Part shown: one piece after another, positions 8,443 to 17,613 of the stretch
Position numbering within the stretch: position 1 is the stretch's first letter
Layout of the letters: each line of letters begins with the position of its first letter
Notes under the pieces: model-generated
Databases searched by the model: none
Told to the model about the DNA's origin: nothing
What the model saw: the letters and a program-made list of their open reading frames with translations, nothing else
Position numbers and translations under genes: made by a program
Origin: Variovorax paradoxus
GTDB lineage: Bacteria; Pseudomonadota; Gammaproteobacteria; Burkholderiales; Burkholderiaceae_C
Direction of reading: 5' to 3'
Assembly (NCBI RefSeq): GCF_018614915.1
Contig: NZ_JAGGNU010000052.1
Coordinates: 1 to 64,000 of the forward strand
DNA length: 64,000 bases

Positions 8443-9659
8443 GCCGCCACGCTTTCGGTGGCCTGAGCGATGGCGCCGTCTGCCGCGAGGGCGTCGATCT
8501 CGCGCTCGCTGTAGCCATATTCACGCAGGACCTCGAAGGTGTGCTGTCCCAGAAGAGGAGGCGCCTTGCGGATCGAGGCGCCGTCCATCGCGTCGAGCCT
8601 GATCGGGGAACCAACCTGGCGGAGCGTGCCCAGCTCGGGATGCTCGATCTCCTCGACGAATCCGTTGTGCTGCACCTGTGCGTCATTGAAGACGTCCGCC
8701 AGGTTGTTGATCGGCCCGGCAGGAATGTCCGCCTCGATGAGGATGCGCGTCCAGGCTTCCCGGGTGTCGGTCTTCAGACGCTCCTCGATGAACGCCTTCA
8801 GCTCATCGCGGCGTTCGATCCTCGCCGCGTTGCTTGCGAAGCGCGGGTCGTCGACAAGATGACCGAGGCCCAGCAGCGCGCACAGCTTCTGCCACATCTC
8901 CGTCGTCGCAGGCGCGATGTTCAAGGGGCCGTCGGCAGCCTGGAACACGCCGTAGGGAGAAATCACCGGATGCGTGTTGCCGGACAGCTTCGGCACCTCA
9001 CCCAGGCTCAGATAGCGTTGCCCTTGCACGCTGAGCAAGCCGATCAACCCGCCAAGCAGCGAAGTTTCGACGCGCTGGCCCTTGCCGGTGCGCTGACGCT
9101 CGTTGAGCGCAGCAAGCACACCGATGGCACACCACATGCCGGCGGTCTGGTCGCCGATCGCAACGCCCACGCGCAGGGGGCCTGACGCTTCGGAGCCCGT
9201 GACGCTCATCAGGCCCGAGTAGCCCTGGGCGATCTGGTCGAAGCCGGGTCGTTGTCCGGCCGGGCCGGTACGGCCGAAGCCGGTGATGCCCGCATAGATC
9301 AAGCGCGGATTCTCTTCGCGCAAGGCCTCGTAGGCCAGGCCCATCGACTCCATGGCGCCGGGGCGGAAGTTCTCGGCGATCACGTCGCATTGGCGAGCCA
9401 TCCCGCGCAGCAGCTCCATGGCACGAGGGTCCCGGAAATTGATGGCAATGCCTCTCTTGTTCCGGTTGCCGCTCAGGTAGTAGGCGCTGGTGCCTCGATC
9501 GAAGGGCCCCCAGTTTCGGATCATGTCGCCCGCCAAGGGCTCCACCTTGATGACGTCCGCACCCATGTCCGCCAGGATCATGGTGCAGAAGGGTCCAGCC
9601 AACGCCCGGGTCAGATCGAGCACCCGGACGCCAGCCAGCGGAAGTTCTGCGGTGGCCAT
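8439..9659 (-). CDS. CaiB/BaiF-type family III CoA-transferase
   Basis: The 406-residue product begins LAGVRVLDLTRALAGPFCTM, typical for this family. It carries FGRTGPAGQRPGFDQIAQG and the presumed catalytic aspartate Asp170 in AIGDQTAG. Family III enzymes move CoA from one acyl-CoA to a free acid through an aspartyl thioester. It is transcribed divergently from the sulfatase and leads a two-gene operon with the crotonase. It would activate an acid intermediate of the pathway. The substrate is unknown. Confidence 0.9.
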   Translation of the reverse strand: MATAELPLAGVRVLDLTRALAGPFCTMILADMGADVIKVEPLAGDMIRNWGPFDRGTSAYYLSGNRNKRGIAINFRDPRAMELLRGMARQCDVIAENFRPGAMESMGLAYEALREENPRLIYAGITGFGRTGPAGQRPGFDQIAQGYSGLMSVTGSEASGPLRVGVAIGDQTAGMWCAIGVLAALNERQRTGKGQRVETSLLGGLIGLLSVQGQRYLSLGEVPKLSGNTHPVISPYGVFQAADGPLNIAPATTEMWQKLCALLGLGHLVDDPRFASNAARIERRDELKAFIEERLKTDTREAWTRILIEADIPAGPINNLADVFNDAQVQHNGFVEEIEHPELGTLRQVGSPIRLDAMDGASIRKAPPLLGQHTFEVLREYGYSEREIDALAADGAIAQATESVAA

Positions 9660-9705
9660 GTAAGTCTCCTAAAAAAAGCTTGTGCTTCAACGCTGTGAAC
9701 TCTAT

Positions 9706-9728
9706 ATTGCATACAACCGTTATGCAAT
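9706..9728. promoter_or_regulatory. Candidate operator ATTGCATA-N7-TATGCAAT
   Basis: A perfect 8+8 dyad with a 7-base spacer lies in the divergent promoter between caiB and the sulfatase. Aligned on its centre with the dyad at 4310-4330, both carry CATAC at -8 to -4 and TATG at +5 to +8, so the same LysR protein may bind both. A GntR site is the alternative. Confidence 0.6.
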
Positions 9729-9742
9729 CCATGGAGACACCG

Positions 9743-11266
9743 ATGAAGAAACCCAACATCCTTTTGATCATGGCCGACCAGCTCTCGGCGCCCGTTCTTC
9801 CCTTCCACGGCAACACGGCCGTCAAGGCCCCGCACCTGCAGGCGCTGGCCGAGCAATCCGCGGTCTTCGACAACGCCTACTGCAACTTCCCCTTGTGTGC
9901 GCCCGCACGCTTCTCGTTGCTGGCCGGGCAGTTCGCCACCCGCATCGGTGCCTATGACAACGCGTGCGAATTCGAAGCCTCCACGCCGACGCTTCCCTAC
10001 TACCTCGGGCACGAGGGCTACAAGACCATCCTCAGCGGGAAGATGCACTTTGTCGGCCCCGACCAGAAGCACGGATTTCAGGAACGGCTCACGACGGACA
10101 TCTATCCGGCCGATTTCGGGTGGGCGGCAGACTGGAAGGAGGGCGAGTTCAGCTTCTATTCGCCTGGCCACAATCTCAGCACCGTCGACGAGAGCGGCGA
10201 GTGCTTCCGCAGCCTGCAGCTGGACTACGACGAAGAGGTCGAAGCCAAATCCATCCAGCGCCTGTACGACCTGGCGCGCGATGGCGAGCAACCCTTCTTC
10301 ATGTGCGTGTCGTACACCCACCCGCATCCGCCGTTCCACATCCTTCCGGAGTACCTCGACAGATACAAGCGCGAGGAGATCAACCTGCCCACGGTAGGAG
10401 ACATCCCCATGGAGGAGCGCGACATGCTGAGCCGCTGGATCCAGTACTCCCATGGCCTGGACAAGCAGACGGCGAACGAAGAGCAGATCCTGCGGGCCCG
10501 CCACGCCTACTACGCGATGGTCAGCTACATCGACGACAAGGTGGGCAAGCTGCTGGAGACGCTCAAGCGTACGGGCTTCGACGAGAACACGATCGTCATG
10601 TTCACCTCGGACCACGGCGACATGCTGGGCGAGCGCGGCATGTGGTTCAAGCGCGTGTTCTTCGACTGGTCTGCCAAGGTGCCGCTGCTGATCAGGCGCC
10701 CCGGTACCGCCGCCGGGCGTCGCATCGCCGAGCCGGTCTCGCACGTCGACATCCTGCCGACCCTGCTGGACTTCGCCACGGGCGACAACAAGCACGAGTG
10801 GGTGGAGCCGGTCGATGGAAGGTCATTGAAGCCGCTCGTCGAAGGGGCGGCAGAGCGCGAGGACGCCACCGCCTTCGTCGAATACACCGCAGAAGGCGTG
10901 ACCGGCCCCTGCTGCATGCTGCGCAAGGGACGATACAAGTTCGTCTACACGCACGGGTACCCGGACCAGCTGTACGACATGGCGTCCGATCCCAACGAAC
11001 TGCGCAATCTCGCTGCCGAGCTGCCGGACGTGCTGGCCAGCCTGAAGGCCGAGGTCGAGGCGCGCTGGGATGCGGAAGGCATCAAGGCGCGCGTGCTCGC
11101 CAGCCAGGCCCGTCGCCTGTTCATCAAGGACCTGCCCGATGCGCTGCAGCCGGTGTGGGACTACCAGGCCAGCGTGGACGACACCAAGCGCTTCGTCAGG
11201 CGGGGCAGCGCACGCATCATCAAGGTGAAGAAGCGCTGGCCGGTGGTGGCGGACATCAAGAGCTGA
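9743..11266 (+). CDS. Choline-sulfatase-like (BetC family) type I sulfatase
   Basis: I chose the ATG at 9743, which has GGAGAC six bases upstream and gives MKKPNILLIMADQ, the usual sulfatase start. The formylglycine motif is LCAPAR (Cys52, Arg56), with Asp12 as a metal ligand and SDHGDMLGERG as the second metal block. YDNACEFEAS, SGKMHFVGPDQ and ERLTTDIYPADFGW match what I recall of choline-sulfatase. It has no signal peptide, so a sulfate ester would be cleaved in the cytoplasm. The neighbours are not choline genes, so the real substrate may differ. No formylglycine-generating enzyme is in view. Confidence 0.85.
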   Translation: MKKPNILLIMADQLSAPVLPFHGNTAVKAPHLQALAEQSAVFDNAYCNFPLCAPARFSLLAGQFATRIGAYDNACEFEASTPTLPYYLGHEGYKTILSGKMHFVGPDQKHGFQERLTTDIYPADFGWAADWKEGEFSFYSPGHNLSTVDESGECFRSLQLDYDEEVEAKSIQRLYDLARDGEQPFFMCVSYTHPHPPFHILPEYLDRYKREEINLPTVGDIPMEERDMLSRWIQYSHGLDKQTANEEQILRARHAYYAMVSYIDDKVGKLLETLKRTGFDENTIVMFTSDHGDMLGERGMWFKRVFFDWSAKVPLLIRRPGTAAGRRIAEPVSHVDILPTLLDFATGDNKHEWVEPVDGRSLKPLVEGAAEREDATAFVEYTAEGVTGPCCMLRKGRYKFVYTHGYPDQLYDMASDPNELRNLAAELPDVLASLKAEVEARWDAEGIKARVLASQARRLFIKDLPDALQPVWDYQASVDDTKRFVRRGSARIIKVKKRWPVVADIKS

Positions 11267-11290
11267 ATCCTCAGGAAGAAGGAGACAAGC

Positions 11291-12790
11291 ATGATGGAAG
11301 AAAGACTCGCTTGCGAGACCAATCCCGCTCGACTCGCCCAAGCGCTCAGCGGTGTCAATCTGATTGACGGCAAGCTGACCCCCGCCTGTTCGGGCGAGAC
11401 CCTGCCGGTCATCAATCCGGCCACGGGGCGCCAGATCGGCACGGCAGCTGCCAGCAATGCCGCCGACGTTGCCGCCGCGGTCGAAGCGGCGCAACGCGCC
11501 CAGCCGGCATGGGCCGCCATCGCCGCGCGCAAGCGCGGAACCATGCTCGCCGAATGCGCGCGTCTGCTAAGCGCCCACGTCGAGGAACTGGGGCGGCTGG
11601 TGGCGCTGGAAACCGGCAAGGCGCTTCGAACGGAAAGCCGCGTGGAGGCCTCGGTCGTCGCCGACGCGCTGCAGTTCTATGGCGGGCTCGGGTCGGAGCT
11701 GAAGGGGGAGTCCGTTCCCTTCAGTCCCGAAATGCTCACCGTGACCACGCGCGAGCCGGTCGGCGTGGTGGGCGTGATCATTCCGTGGAATGCGCCCATG
11801 ATGCTGATGGCGCTGAAGATCGCGCCGGCGATCGTCGCAGGCAATTGCGTCGTGGTGAAGTCCGCGGAGGAGGCGCCGCTGGCCGTGCTTCGCGTGTGCC
11901 AGATCCTCAATCAACTTCTGCCGCCGGGCGTGTTGAACATCGTTTCCGGCTTCGGGCCCGAATGCGGTGCCCCCCTGGTGGCGCACCCCGGCGTACGCAA
12001 GATCACATTCACGGGCTCCGTCGAAACGGGCAGGCTTGTCGCCAGGGCTGCGGGCGAGAAGCTCATCCCCGTGACATTGGAGCTCGGCGGCAAGAGCCCG
12101 ATGATCGTCATGGGCGATGCCGACATCGACAAGGCCGTGGCCGGCGCAGTGGCCGGCATGCGCTTCACGCGCCAGGGCCAGAGCTGCACCGCGGCAAGCC
12201 GGATCTTCGTCCACGAAAGTCTTCACGACGAATTCGTGGCGAAGGTCAAGGCCCGCGTGGACGCCATGAAGATGGGCGATCCGCTGGACGAAGCGACGGA
12301 CATCGGCACCCTCATTTCGAGGGAGCAGCGCGACAAGGTCTTGGCGTACATCGAATCGGGCCGCAACAGCCCCGGTGCATCGGCCATCGAATGCTCGGCC
12401 CTTCCGTCGGACGACGCCTTGAGGGAAGGGCTCTTCGTGCGGCCGGTCATCTTTACCGGCCTCGACAACCACAGCCGGCTGGCGCGCGAGGAGATCTTCG
12501 GGCCCGTCACCTGCGTGATCGCGTTCTCGAGCTACGAGGAAGCGCTCGCGCAGGCGAACGACAGCGACTACGGGCTGGCGGCAACGATCTGGACGCGCGA
12601 CCTGAAAACCGCCCTGGATGCGAGCCGCAGGCTCGAGGCGGGATTCGTGCAGGTCAACCAGAACATCGTTGTTCAACCGGGCCTGTCCTATGGCGGCGTG
12701 AAGCAGTCCGGATTGGGTCGCGAGGCCTCCCTGGAGGCCATGCTGGATCACTTCACGCACAAGAAGACTGTGATGTTCAACCTGGGATAG
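11291..12790 (+). CDS. NAD(P)-dependent aldehyde dehydrogenase
   Basis: This 499-residue protein has all ALDH landmarks: Asn167 in IIPWNAPM, the catalytic base Glu264 in TLELGGKSP, the nucleophile Cys299 in GQSCTA and EEIFGPV near the C-terminus. It would oxidise an aldehyde to an acid in the cytoplasm. It starts 24 bases after the sulfatase stop with a strong GGAGACAAG ribosome site and is followed by the 3-hydroxyisobutyrate-type dehydrogenase, so an alcohol-aldehyde-acid sequence is plausible. The acid could then be activated by the CaiB enzyme. Confidence 0.93.
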   Translation: MMEERLACETNPARLAQALSGVNLIDGKLTPACSGETLPVINPATGRQIGTAAASNAADVAAAVEAAQRAQPAWAAIAARKRGTMLAECARLLSAHVEELGRLVALETGKALRTESRVEASVVADALQFYGGLGSELKGESVPFSPEMLTVTTREPVGVVGVIIPWNAPMMLMALKIAPAIVAGNCVVVKSAEEAPLAVLRVCQILNQLLPPGVLNIVSGFGPECGAPLVAHPGVRKITFTGSVETGRLVARAAGEKLIPVTLELGGKSPMIVMGDADIDKAVAGAVAGMRFTRQGQSCTAASRIFVHESLHDEFVAKVKARVDAMKMGDPLDEATDIGTLISREQRDKVLAYIESGRNSPGASAIECSALPSDDALREGLFVRPVIFTGLDNHSRLAREEIFGPVTCVIAFSSYEEALAQANDSDYGLAATIWTRDLKTALDASRRLEAGFVQVNQNIVVQPGLSYGGVKQSGLGREASLEAMLDHFTHKKTVMFNLG

Positions 12791-12827
12791 CGGGGCCCTT
12801 CGGGCTGCATTGAAAGGAGACAAGCCA

Positions 12828-13709
12828 ATGACGACCATCGGATTCATCGGACTCGGCAACATGGGCATGCCCATGGCAGTCAACCTGCGCAAGGCCGGGT
12901 ATGAGATCAAGGCCTTCGACACGAGCCCGGCCGTGCTGGATCAGGCGGCCGGGCACGGAATGAAGCCGCAGGCCAGCGTCTCCTCGGTCGTCGAGGGCGC
13001 GCGCTTTGTGGTGTCGATGCTGCCGAGCGGCAAGCATGTGCTCGACGTGATGGTCGCGAACGAAAAGCTGGCGTACGCGCAAGACTGCGTGGTGATCGAC
13101 TGCTCGACCATCGACATCGCTTCTTGCGCGACCTTCCATCAGGCGCTGTCGCAACGCGGCATTCGCACGCTGGACGCGCCGGTGTCCGGAGGCGTGGGCG
13201 GGGCGGCGGCGGGCACGCTGACCTTCATGGTCGGCGGAACCGATGAAGCCTTCGCCGAGGCGCGGCCGATCCTCCAGGCCATGGGCAAGAACGTCATTCA
13301 TGCGGGAGCAGCAAGCGCCGGCCAGGCCGCGAAGATCTGCAACAACATGATCACGGGAATCTCCATGGTCGCCGTGTCCGAAGCGCTGAACCTGGCCAGG
13401 CAGCTTGGACTCGATCTGCAGAAGTTCTTCGACATCGCGTCGACGTCATCGGGGCAATGCTGGTCCTTGACGAGCTATTCGCCCGAGCCCGGACTGGTCG
13501 CGACCTCGCCCTCGAACCGCGGCTACGAAGGCGGCTTCGCCTCGGAGCTGATGCTCAAGGACCTGCGCCTGGCCGAGCAGGCGGCCATGTCCAGCAACGC
13601 GCCGGTCTTGCTCGGCGCGGCCGCGGCGTCGCTGTACGCGATGCATTGCCACGCGGGAAAAGGTCGCCTGGACTTCTCTTCGATCATCCAGATGCTGAAC
13701 ACGCGCTAA
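12828..13709 (+). CDS. NAD(P)-dependent beta-hydroxyacid dehydrogenase (3-hydroxyisobutyrate dehydrogenase family)
   Basis: The ATG at 12828 follows AAGGAGACAAGCCA and yields 293 residues. The Rossmann motif GFIGLGNMG is at residues 5-13, the family substrate loop DAPVSGG at 116-122 and the catalytic Lys169 in GQAAKICNN. Members oxidise beta-hydroxyacids such as 3-hydroxyisobutyrate, tartronate semialdehyde partners or 4-hydroxybutyrate analogues. Position 11 is Asn rather than an acidic residue, so it does not settle the cofactor. It lies in the operon between the aldehyde dehydrogenase and a binding protein. Confidence 0.9.
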   Translation: MTTIGFIGLGNMGMPMAVNLRKAGYEIKAFDTSPAVLDQAAGHGMKPQASVSSVVEGARFVVSMLPSGKHVLDVMVANEKLAYAQDCVVIDCSTIDIASCATFHQALSQRGIRTLDAPVSGGVGGAAAGTLTFMVGGTDEAFAEARPILQAMGKNVIHAGAASAGQAAKICNNMITGISMVAVSEALNLARQLGLDLQKFFDIASTSSGQCWSLTSYSPEPGLVATSPSNRGYEGGFASELMLKDLRLAEQAAMSSNAPVLLGAAAASLYAMHCHAGKGRLDFSSIIQMLNTR

Positions 13710-13750
13710 GTCGGTGCCACGGTCAAGGCCCACAAAAATGGAGACAAGTC

Positions 13751-14716
13751 ATGAAGCATTTCGTCAGCACGGTATTCAGGCTCTTCGTCTTTCTTGGCTT
13801 CCTGCATGGCGCGAGCGCCATTGCCGATAGCTCCGGCAAACTCATCATCGGATATCCGCCCGGTCAATCCGTCGACAGCATCGGGCGTCTGCTCGCGGAT
13901 CGACTGGGCGAGGCGACGCGGCGAAGCTGGATCGTCGAGAACATGCCGGGCCAGGCCGGCAGCATCGCCTTGGCTGCGGTCGCCAAGATGCCTGCGGACG
14001 GCAGCGTTCTGACCTTGTCCGCATCGGCTGCGCTGGCGGGCAACCCCTTCCTCTATTCGAACGTGAGGTACGACCCGATCAAGGATTTCGAGCCCATCGG
14101 CCTGATCTACGATGCGCCGCTGCTGCTGTTGGTCAATGCCTCCTTGCCGGTCAAATCGCTGAATGAGCTGCTGGCCTACCTGCGCGCCAATCCGGGAAAG
14201 CTCAGCTATTCGTCGCCGGGCAATGGCTCTGTCTCGCATCTTGCGATGACCGAACTGTTGCGCCGCAGCGGTACGCAGATGCAGCACATTCCCTATCAGG
14301 GCGCGACCAAGTCGCTGTCCGATCTGGCCGGCGGACAGGTGCAGGTCTCGTTCGATGCGGTCGCGGCAGCGCAGCCCTTCCTGGCTTCCGGGAAGATCCG
14401 GGCCATCGCCATCAGCTCCAAGGAACGGGCCTCGGTGCTCCCGGAGATTCCGACTGTCGCGGAAAGCGGCATCGACGATTTCGACATGGTGCCCTGGGTG
14501 GGCCTGCTCGCGCCTGCGGGTACGCCGAAGGCGGATGTCGACAAGCTCAGCGCCGAGCTGGCCAAGATCGTTCGTTCGGAGGATTTCTCGAGGCGGATCG
14601 TCATGTTGGGCGCGCGACCGCGCGTGTATTCGGCGCCCGAGTTCAAGACCTTCCTTCGAAGCGAGGTCGCGCACTGGTCCTCCGTGATCAAGCGCTCGGG
14701 GGCGAGGCCGGAGTGA
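13751..14716 (+). CDS. Bug/TctC-type tripartite tricarboxylate transporter solute-binding protein
   Basis: The ATG at 13751 gives a 321-residue protein with a Phe/Leu-rich signal peptide. The Bug fold signatures are LIIGYPPGQSVDSIGR, YDPIKDFEPI, HIPYQGATKSLSDLAGGQV and LPEIPTVAESG. It should bind a carboxylate in the periplasm. It is co-transcribed with dehydrogenase and cupin genes, which links uptake to this pathway. No membrane TctAB pair is encoded in the window, as is common for Bug expansions in Comamonadaceae. Confidence 0.92.
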   Translation: MKHFVSTVFRLFVFLGFLHGASAIADSSGKLIIGYPPGQSVDSIGRLLADRLGEATRRSWIVENMPGQAGSIALAAVAKMPADGSVLTLSASAALAGNPFLYSNVRYDPIKDFEPIGLIYDAPLLLLVNASLPVKSLNELLAYLRANPGKLSYSSPGNGSVSHLAMTELLRRSGTQMQHIPYQGATKSLSDLAGGQVQVSFDAVAAAQPFLASGKIRAIAISSKERASVLPEIPTVAESGIDDFDMVPWVGLLAPAGTPKADVDKLSAELAKIVRSEDFSRRIVMLGARPRVYSAPEFKTFLRSEVAHWSSVIKRSGARPE

Positions 14717-15477
14717 GTTCACCGATGCTGATCGGATCTTCGGAACGAGCCCGGCAGACGCGGCATGTCAGGTCGCTTCCCAACGGATTCACATTTCACC
14801 GCAGCGAGTGGATGGAGGGGGGCCGCGACCCGTTGCTGTCGCCGACGGTCTTCCTCGTGGAGCAGCCGCCCGGTGCGCTCCTGGCGCCTCACTTCCACAC
14901 GCAGAACCAGTTCCAGGTCGTCATGGCCGGCGGGGGAAAGCTCGGTGCGCATGAAGTGGCCGCCGGCTCCGTGCACTATGCAGGCGCGTACACCGGCTAC
15001 GGGCCCGTCGTCGCGGGACCCGAAGGCCTCAGCTACTTCACGATCCGCGCGGTCTTCGAGAGTGGGGCGAACTTCATCGACAGCGCGCGTGACAAGATGG
15101 TGCGCGGCCCGAAGCGCCATGTTCAGGGGCCGCCGCTGGCAAGTGCCGCGGAAAGCGAACTCGCAGCCCTCGCGATACCGCGACGCGTCCATCTGATCGA
15201 GCCGCAATCCGACCAACTCGAAGCCTGCGTCTGGTACCTGCCTCCCGCTGGCAGCATCGAGGCGCCGCCACCGGCGGCGTCCGGCCAGTTCCACTTCGCG
15301 ATGGCCGGAAGCTTGCGGCACGGCGACGGTTGGCTCAGCGGCTGGGAATGCCGCTACGTGGCCTCGTCCGAACCGGCTTGCCTGCTGGAAGCCGGACCGC
15401 AGGGCCTGCAGGTGCTCGTGCTGCAGGTGCCGGCGAAGGCCACCGAATACCTCGCTCATCGAGCCCATGAACGCTGA
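14713..15477 (+). CDS. Cupin-like hypothetical protein
   Basis: Translation likely starts at the GTG at 14713, which overlaps the Bug stop as GTGA, so the genes are coupled. The 254-residue product has a cupin-type metal segment HFHTQNQFQVVMAG near residue 60 and a second barrel-like half beginning about residue 150, consistent with a bicupin. Bicupins can be dioxygenases, isomerases or ligand sensors. I do not recognise a specific family. Its position just before the GntR regulator and after the transporter protein suggests a role in the same pathway. Confidence 0.65.
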   Translation: MSSPMLIGSSERARQTRHVRSLPNGFTFHRSEWMEGGRDPLLSPTVFLVEQPPGALLAPHFHTQNQFQVVMAGGGKLGAHEVAAGSVHYAGAYTGYGPVVAGPEGLSYFTIRAVFESGANFIDSARDKMVRGPKRHVQGPPLASAAESELAALAIPRRVHLIEPQSDQLEACVWYLPPAGSIEAPPPAASGQFHFAMAGSLRHGDGWLSGWECRYVASSEPACLLEAGPQGLQVLVLQVPAKATEYLAHRAHER

Positions 15478-16199
15478 TGAGAGCGCAGGAAGTCATGCGG
15501 TATAACCAAGACATGACCATGCCAATGACCAAGGCGCGCGCCAAGAGGGAGACGCCAACGCTGTCGGCGGAACAGGTCTGCGACAAGATCCGCAGCGCCA
15601 TTCTTGCGGGCGAGCTCAAGCCTGGCGACAAGTTGACCGAGCAGGACCTGGCCGAGGAATATTTCGTCAGCCGCACGCCGGTCAGAGAAGCCATCCGGCA
15701 ACTCGAGGTGGAACGCCTGGTCTCCCGCACTCGGTTCGTGGGCGTGACCGTGGCCCAGCTGAAGCCTTCCGAGATCATCGAGTTGCTCGACATCCGCGAA
15801 GTACTGGAGGGACTGGTGGCCCGGCGCGCGGCCACGGAGATTCAGCCCGCGCAGCGCACTCGGCTCCGCAAGACTTTCGAACAGATGGCCAAATCCGCAA
15901 AGGACGGCGATGTTGCCAAGTACCTGGATGCGGCACTGGCCTTTCGGAGAATTCTGGCCGAATGCTCGCGCAGCGAGACTCTCATCCAGTACGTGATGGC
16001 GATCGAGAACCGCCTCCGATTGATGGGCAAGCGAACTGCGCTGATTCCAGGGCGCATGCAGGCCGCCATCACGGAGCACAGGAAGCTCCTGCAGGCCATC
16101 GAGGCCGGGGATCCCGAGGCCGCCGAGCAGTTGAACCGGGAGCGCATACAGCACATCCGTGCCGATGTCGAACGGTCATTTTCGTTCTCCATCCTCTGA
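15477..16199 (+). CDS. GntR-family regulator with FCD domain
   Basis: The start ATG overlaps the cupin stop (TGATG at 15475-15479), so this regulator is the last gene of the sulfatase operon. It has a winged helix with LKPGDKLTEQDLAEEYFVSRTPVREAIRQLE at about residues 50-80 and an all-helical FCD effector domain. One usual metal-binding His (in the FHxAL position) is Arg here (FRRIL), while later His residues in EHRKLL and QHIRAD remain. It probably represses the operon until a pathway acid binds. The first in-frame ATGs downstream are weaker alternatives. Confidence 0.88.
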   Translation: MRAQEVMRYNQDMTMPMTKARAKRETPTLSAEQVCDKIRSAILAGELKPGDKLTEQDLAEEYFVSRTPVREAIRQLEVERLVSRTRFVGVTVAQLKPSEIIELLDIREVLEGLVARRAATEIQPAQRTRLRKTFEQMAKSAKDGDVAKYLDAALAFRRILAECSRSETLIQYVMAIENRLRLMGKRTALIPGRMQAAITEHRKLLQAIEAGDPEAAEQLNRERIQHIRADVERSFSFSIL

Positions 16200-16263
16200 C
16201 GCGTTTTCCGGAGGGCGATGGGCGCGACAGTGTTCATCTCGGTGTAGAGCAAGGCGCGGCGCC

Positions 16264-17613
16264 TCAGCGCTCGCGCGCGGCGCGGCGCAGCACCTGGGTG
16301 ATCGGCTCCACCAGATACTGGAGTGCGGTGCGCTCGTCCCCCTGGAGGTAGATCTCGGCCGGCATGCCGGCCTGCAGCTTCAGGTCTCCCGCCGTCGCCA
16401 ACGACGCCGGATCGGCCTCGACCAGCACCGAGTAGTAGGGGGCGCCGGTCGCGCGGTCGATCAGGCGGTCGCCCGACACGTAGACCACCTTGCCGTGCAC
16501 CAGCTGCGTCGTGCGGTACTTGAAAGCCGTGAAGCGGATGTCGGCCGGCTGACCGCGGTGGATCCGGCCGATGTCCTCGGGACGCACGCGCGCCTCCGTC
16601 ACCAGGCGCGTATCGTCCGGCACGACGTCGGCGATCGTCTCGCGCGGAGGGATCACTGCGCCGGGCGTCGAATACTTCAGGTCGATGATCTCGCCGCTGG
16701 TCGGCGCCGTGATCACCTGGCGCGCCGAGGCATCGGCCGACTTGCGCTGCTCCTGCTCGATCTCGGCCAGCCGCGCCGCCGTGGCCTTGAGCTGATCGCT
16801 CGCCTGCTGGCGGTAGTCGCCCTCCAGCGAGCGGATGCGCAGATCGGCATCGACCGTACGCTGCTCGGCGCGCGCCAACTCCGCGCGCCGTTCCTCGAGC
16901 TTCACGCCGTAGTCGGCCACCGTGCCTTCGAGCTGAGCGATGCGTGCGGCCGAGATGTAGCCGTCCTTGAGCAGCTTGCGGTTGGTCTCGAGGTCGTTCT
17001 TCTGGAATTTCATCGACTCGCTCGCCTGCACGATCTGGGCCCGCAGCGCGGCGATTTCCTCGGCCACCTTCTGGCGCTGCGAACGCAGCAGGCCTGTCTG
17101 TCCCGACAGCGCATCGCGCCGCGCCTCGAACAGCGCGCGCTCCTTGGCCATCTGCCCGGCCAGGCGCGGGTCGGCTGCCGCAGTCGCGATCACGTCCGGT
17201 GGGAAGGTGATCGTGCGCGCCATGCTCTGCTCGGCGTCGAGCCGCGCGAGGCTCGCGCGCTCGGTCTTGACGCGATGGTCCAGCCGGTTGCTGTCTGCAT
17301 CCACCGAAACGTCGCCCAACACCAGCAGGGGCTCTCCCTGCCGCACGCGCTGGCCGTCGCGCACCAGGACCTCGCGCACGATGCCGCCTTCGGCGTGCTG
17401 CACCGGGCGCCGGTTCAGGTCCACCTTCAGGTGGGCCTGCGCCACCACGGCGGACGACAGCGGCGCCAAGCCGAGCCAGGCCGCGGCCGGCAGCAGTCCG
17501 CAGAACAGCACGGCCATGCCCCAGTGCGCGAGATGCCGCGCTTCGCGCACATGAAGTGCCAGTGGATCATTGGCCGCGACCGCAGGTGCCGTAAGGTTCA
17601 TGACACCGCTCAT
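16264..17613 (-). CDS. HlyD-family type I secretion periplasmic adaptor
   Basis: The 449-residue protein has one N-terminal membrane segment (about residues 30-55), then the adaptor entry GGIVREVLVRDGQRVRQGEPL and a long coiled-coil region around residues 150-310. The closing segment VITAPTSGEIIDLKYSTPGAVI and a beta-barrel end follow. It bridges the ABC exporter to an outer-membrane TolC-type channel, which is not encoded here. Its start overlaps the exporter stop by four bases. It is the last gene of the RTX operon. Confidence 0.93.
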   Translation of the reverse strand: MSGVMNLTAPAVAANDPLALHVREARHLAHWGMAVLFCGLLPAAAWLGLAPLSSAVVAQAHLKVDLNRRPVQHAEGGIVREVLVRDGQRVRQGEPLLVLGDVSVDADSNRLDHRVKTERASLARLDAEQSMARTITFPPDVIATAAADPRLAGQMAKERALFEARRDALSGQTGLLRSQRQKVAEEIAALRAQIVQASESMKFQKNDLETNRKLLKDGYISAARIAQLEGTVADYGVKLEERRAELARAEQRTVDADLRIRSLEGDYRQQASDQLKATAARLAEIEQEQRKSADASARQVITAPTSGEIIDLKYSTPGAVIPPRETIADVVPDDTRLVTEARVRPEDIGRIHRGQPADIRFTAFKYRTTQLVHGKVVYVSGDRLIDRATGAPYYSVLVEADPASLATAGDLKLQAGMPAEIYLQGDERTALQYLVEPITQVLRRAARER

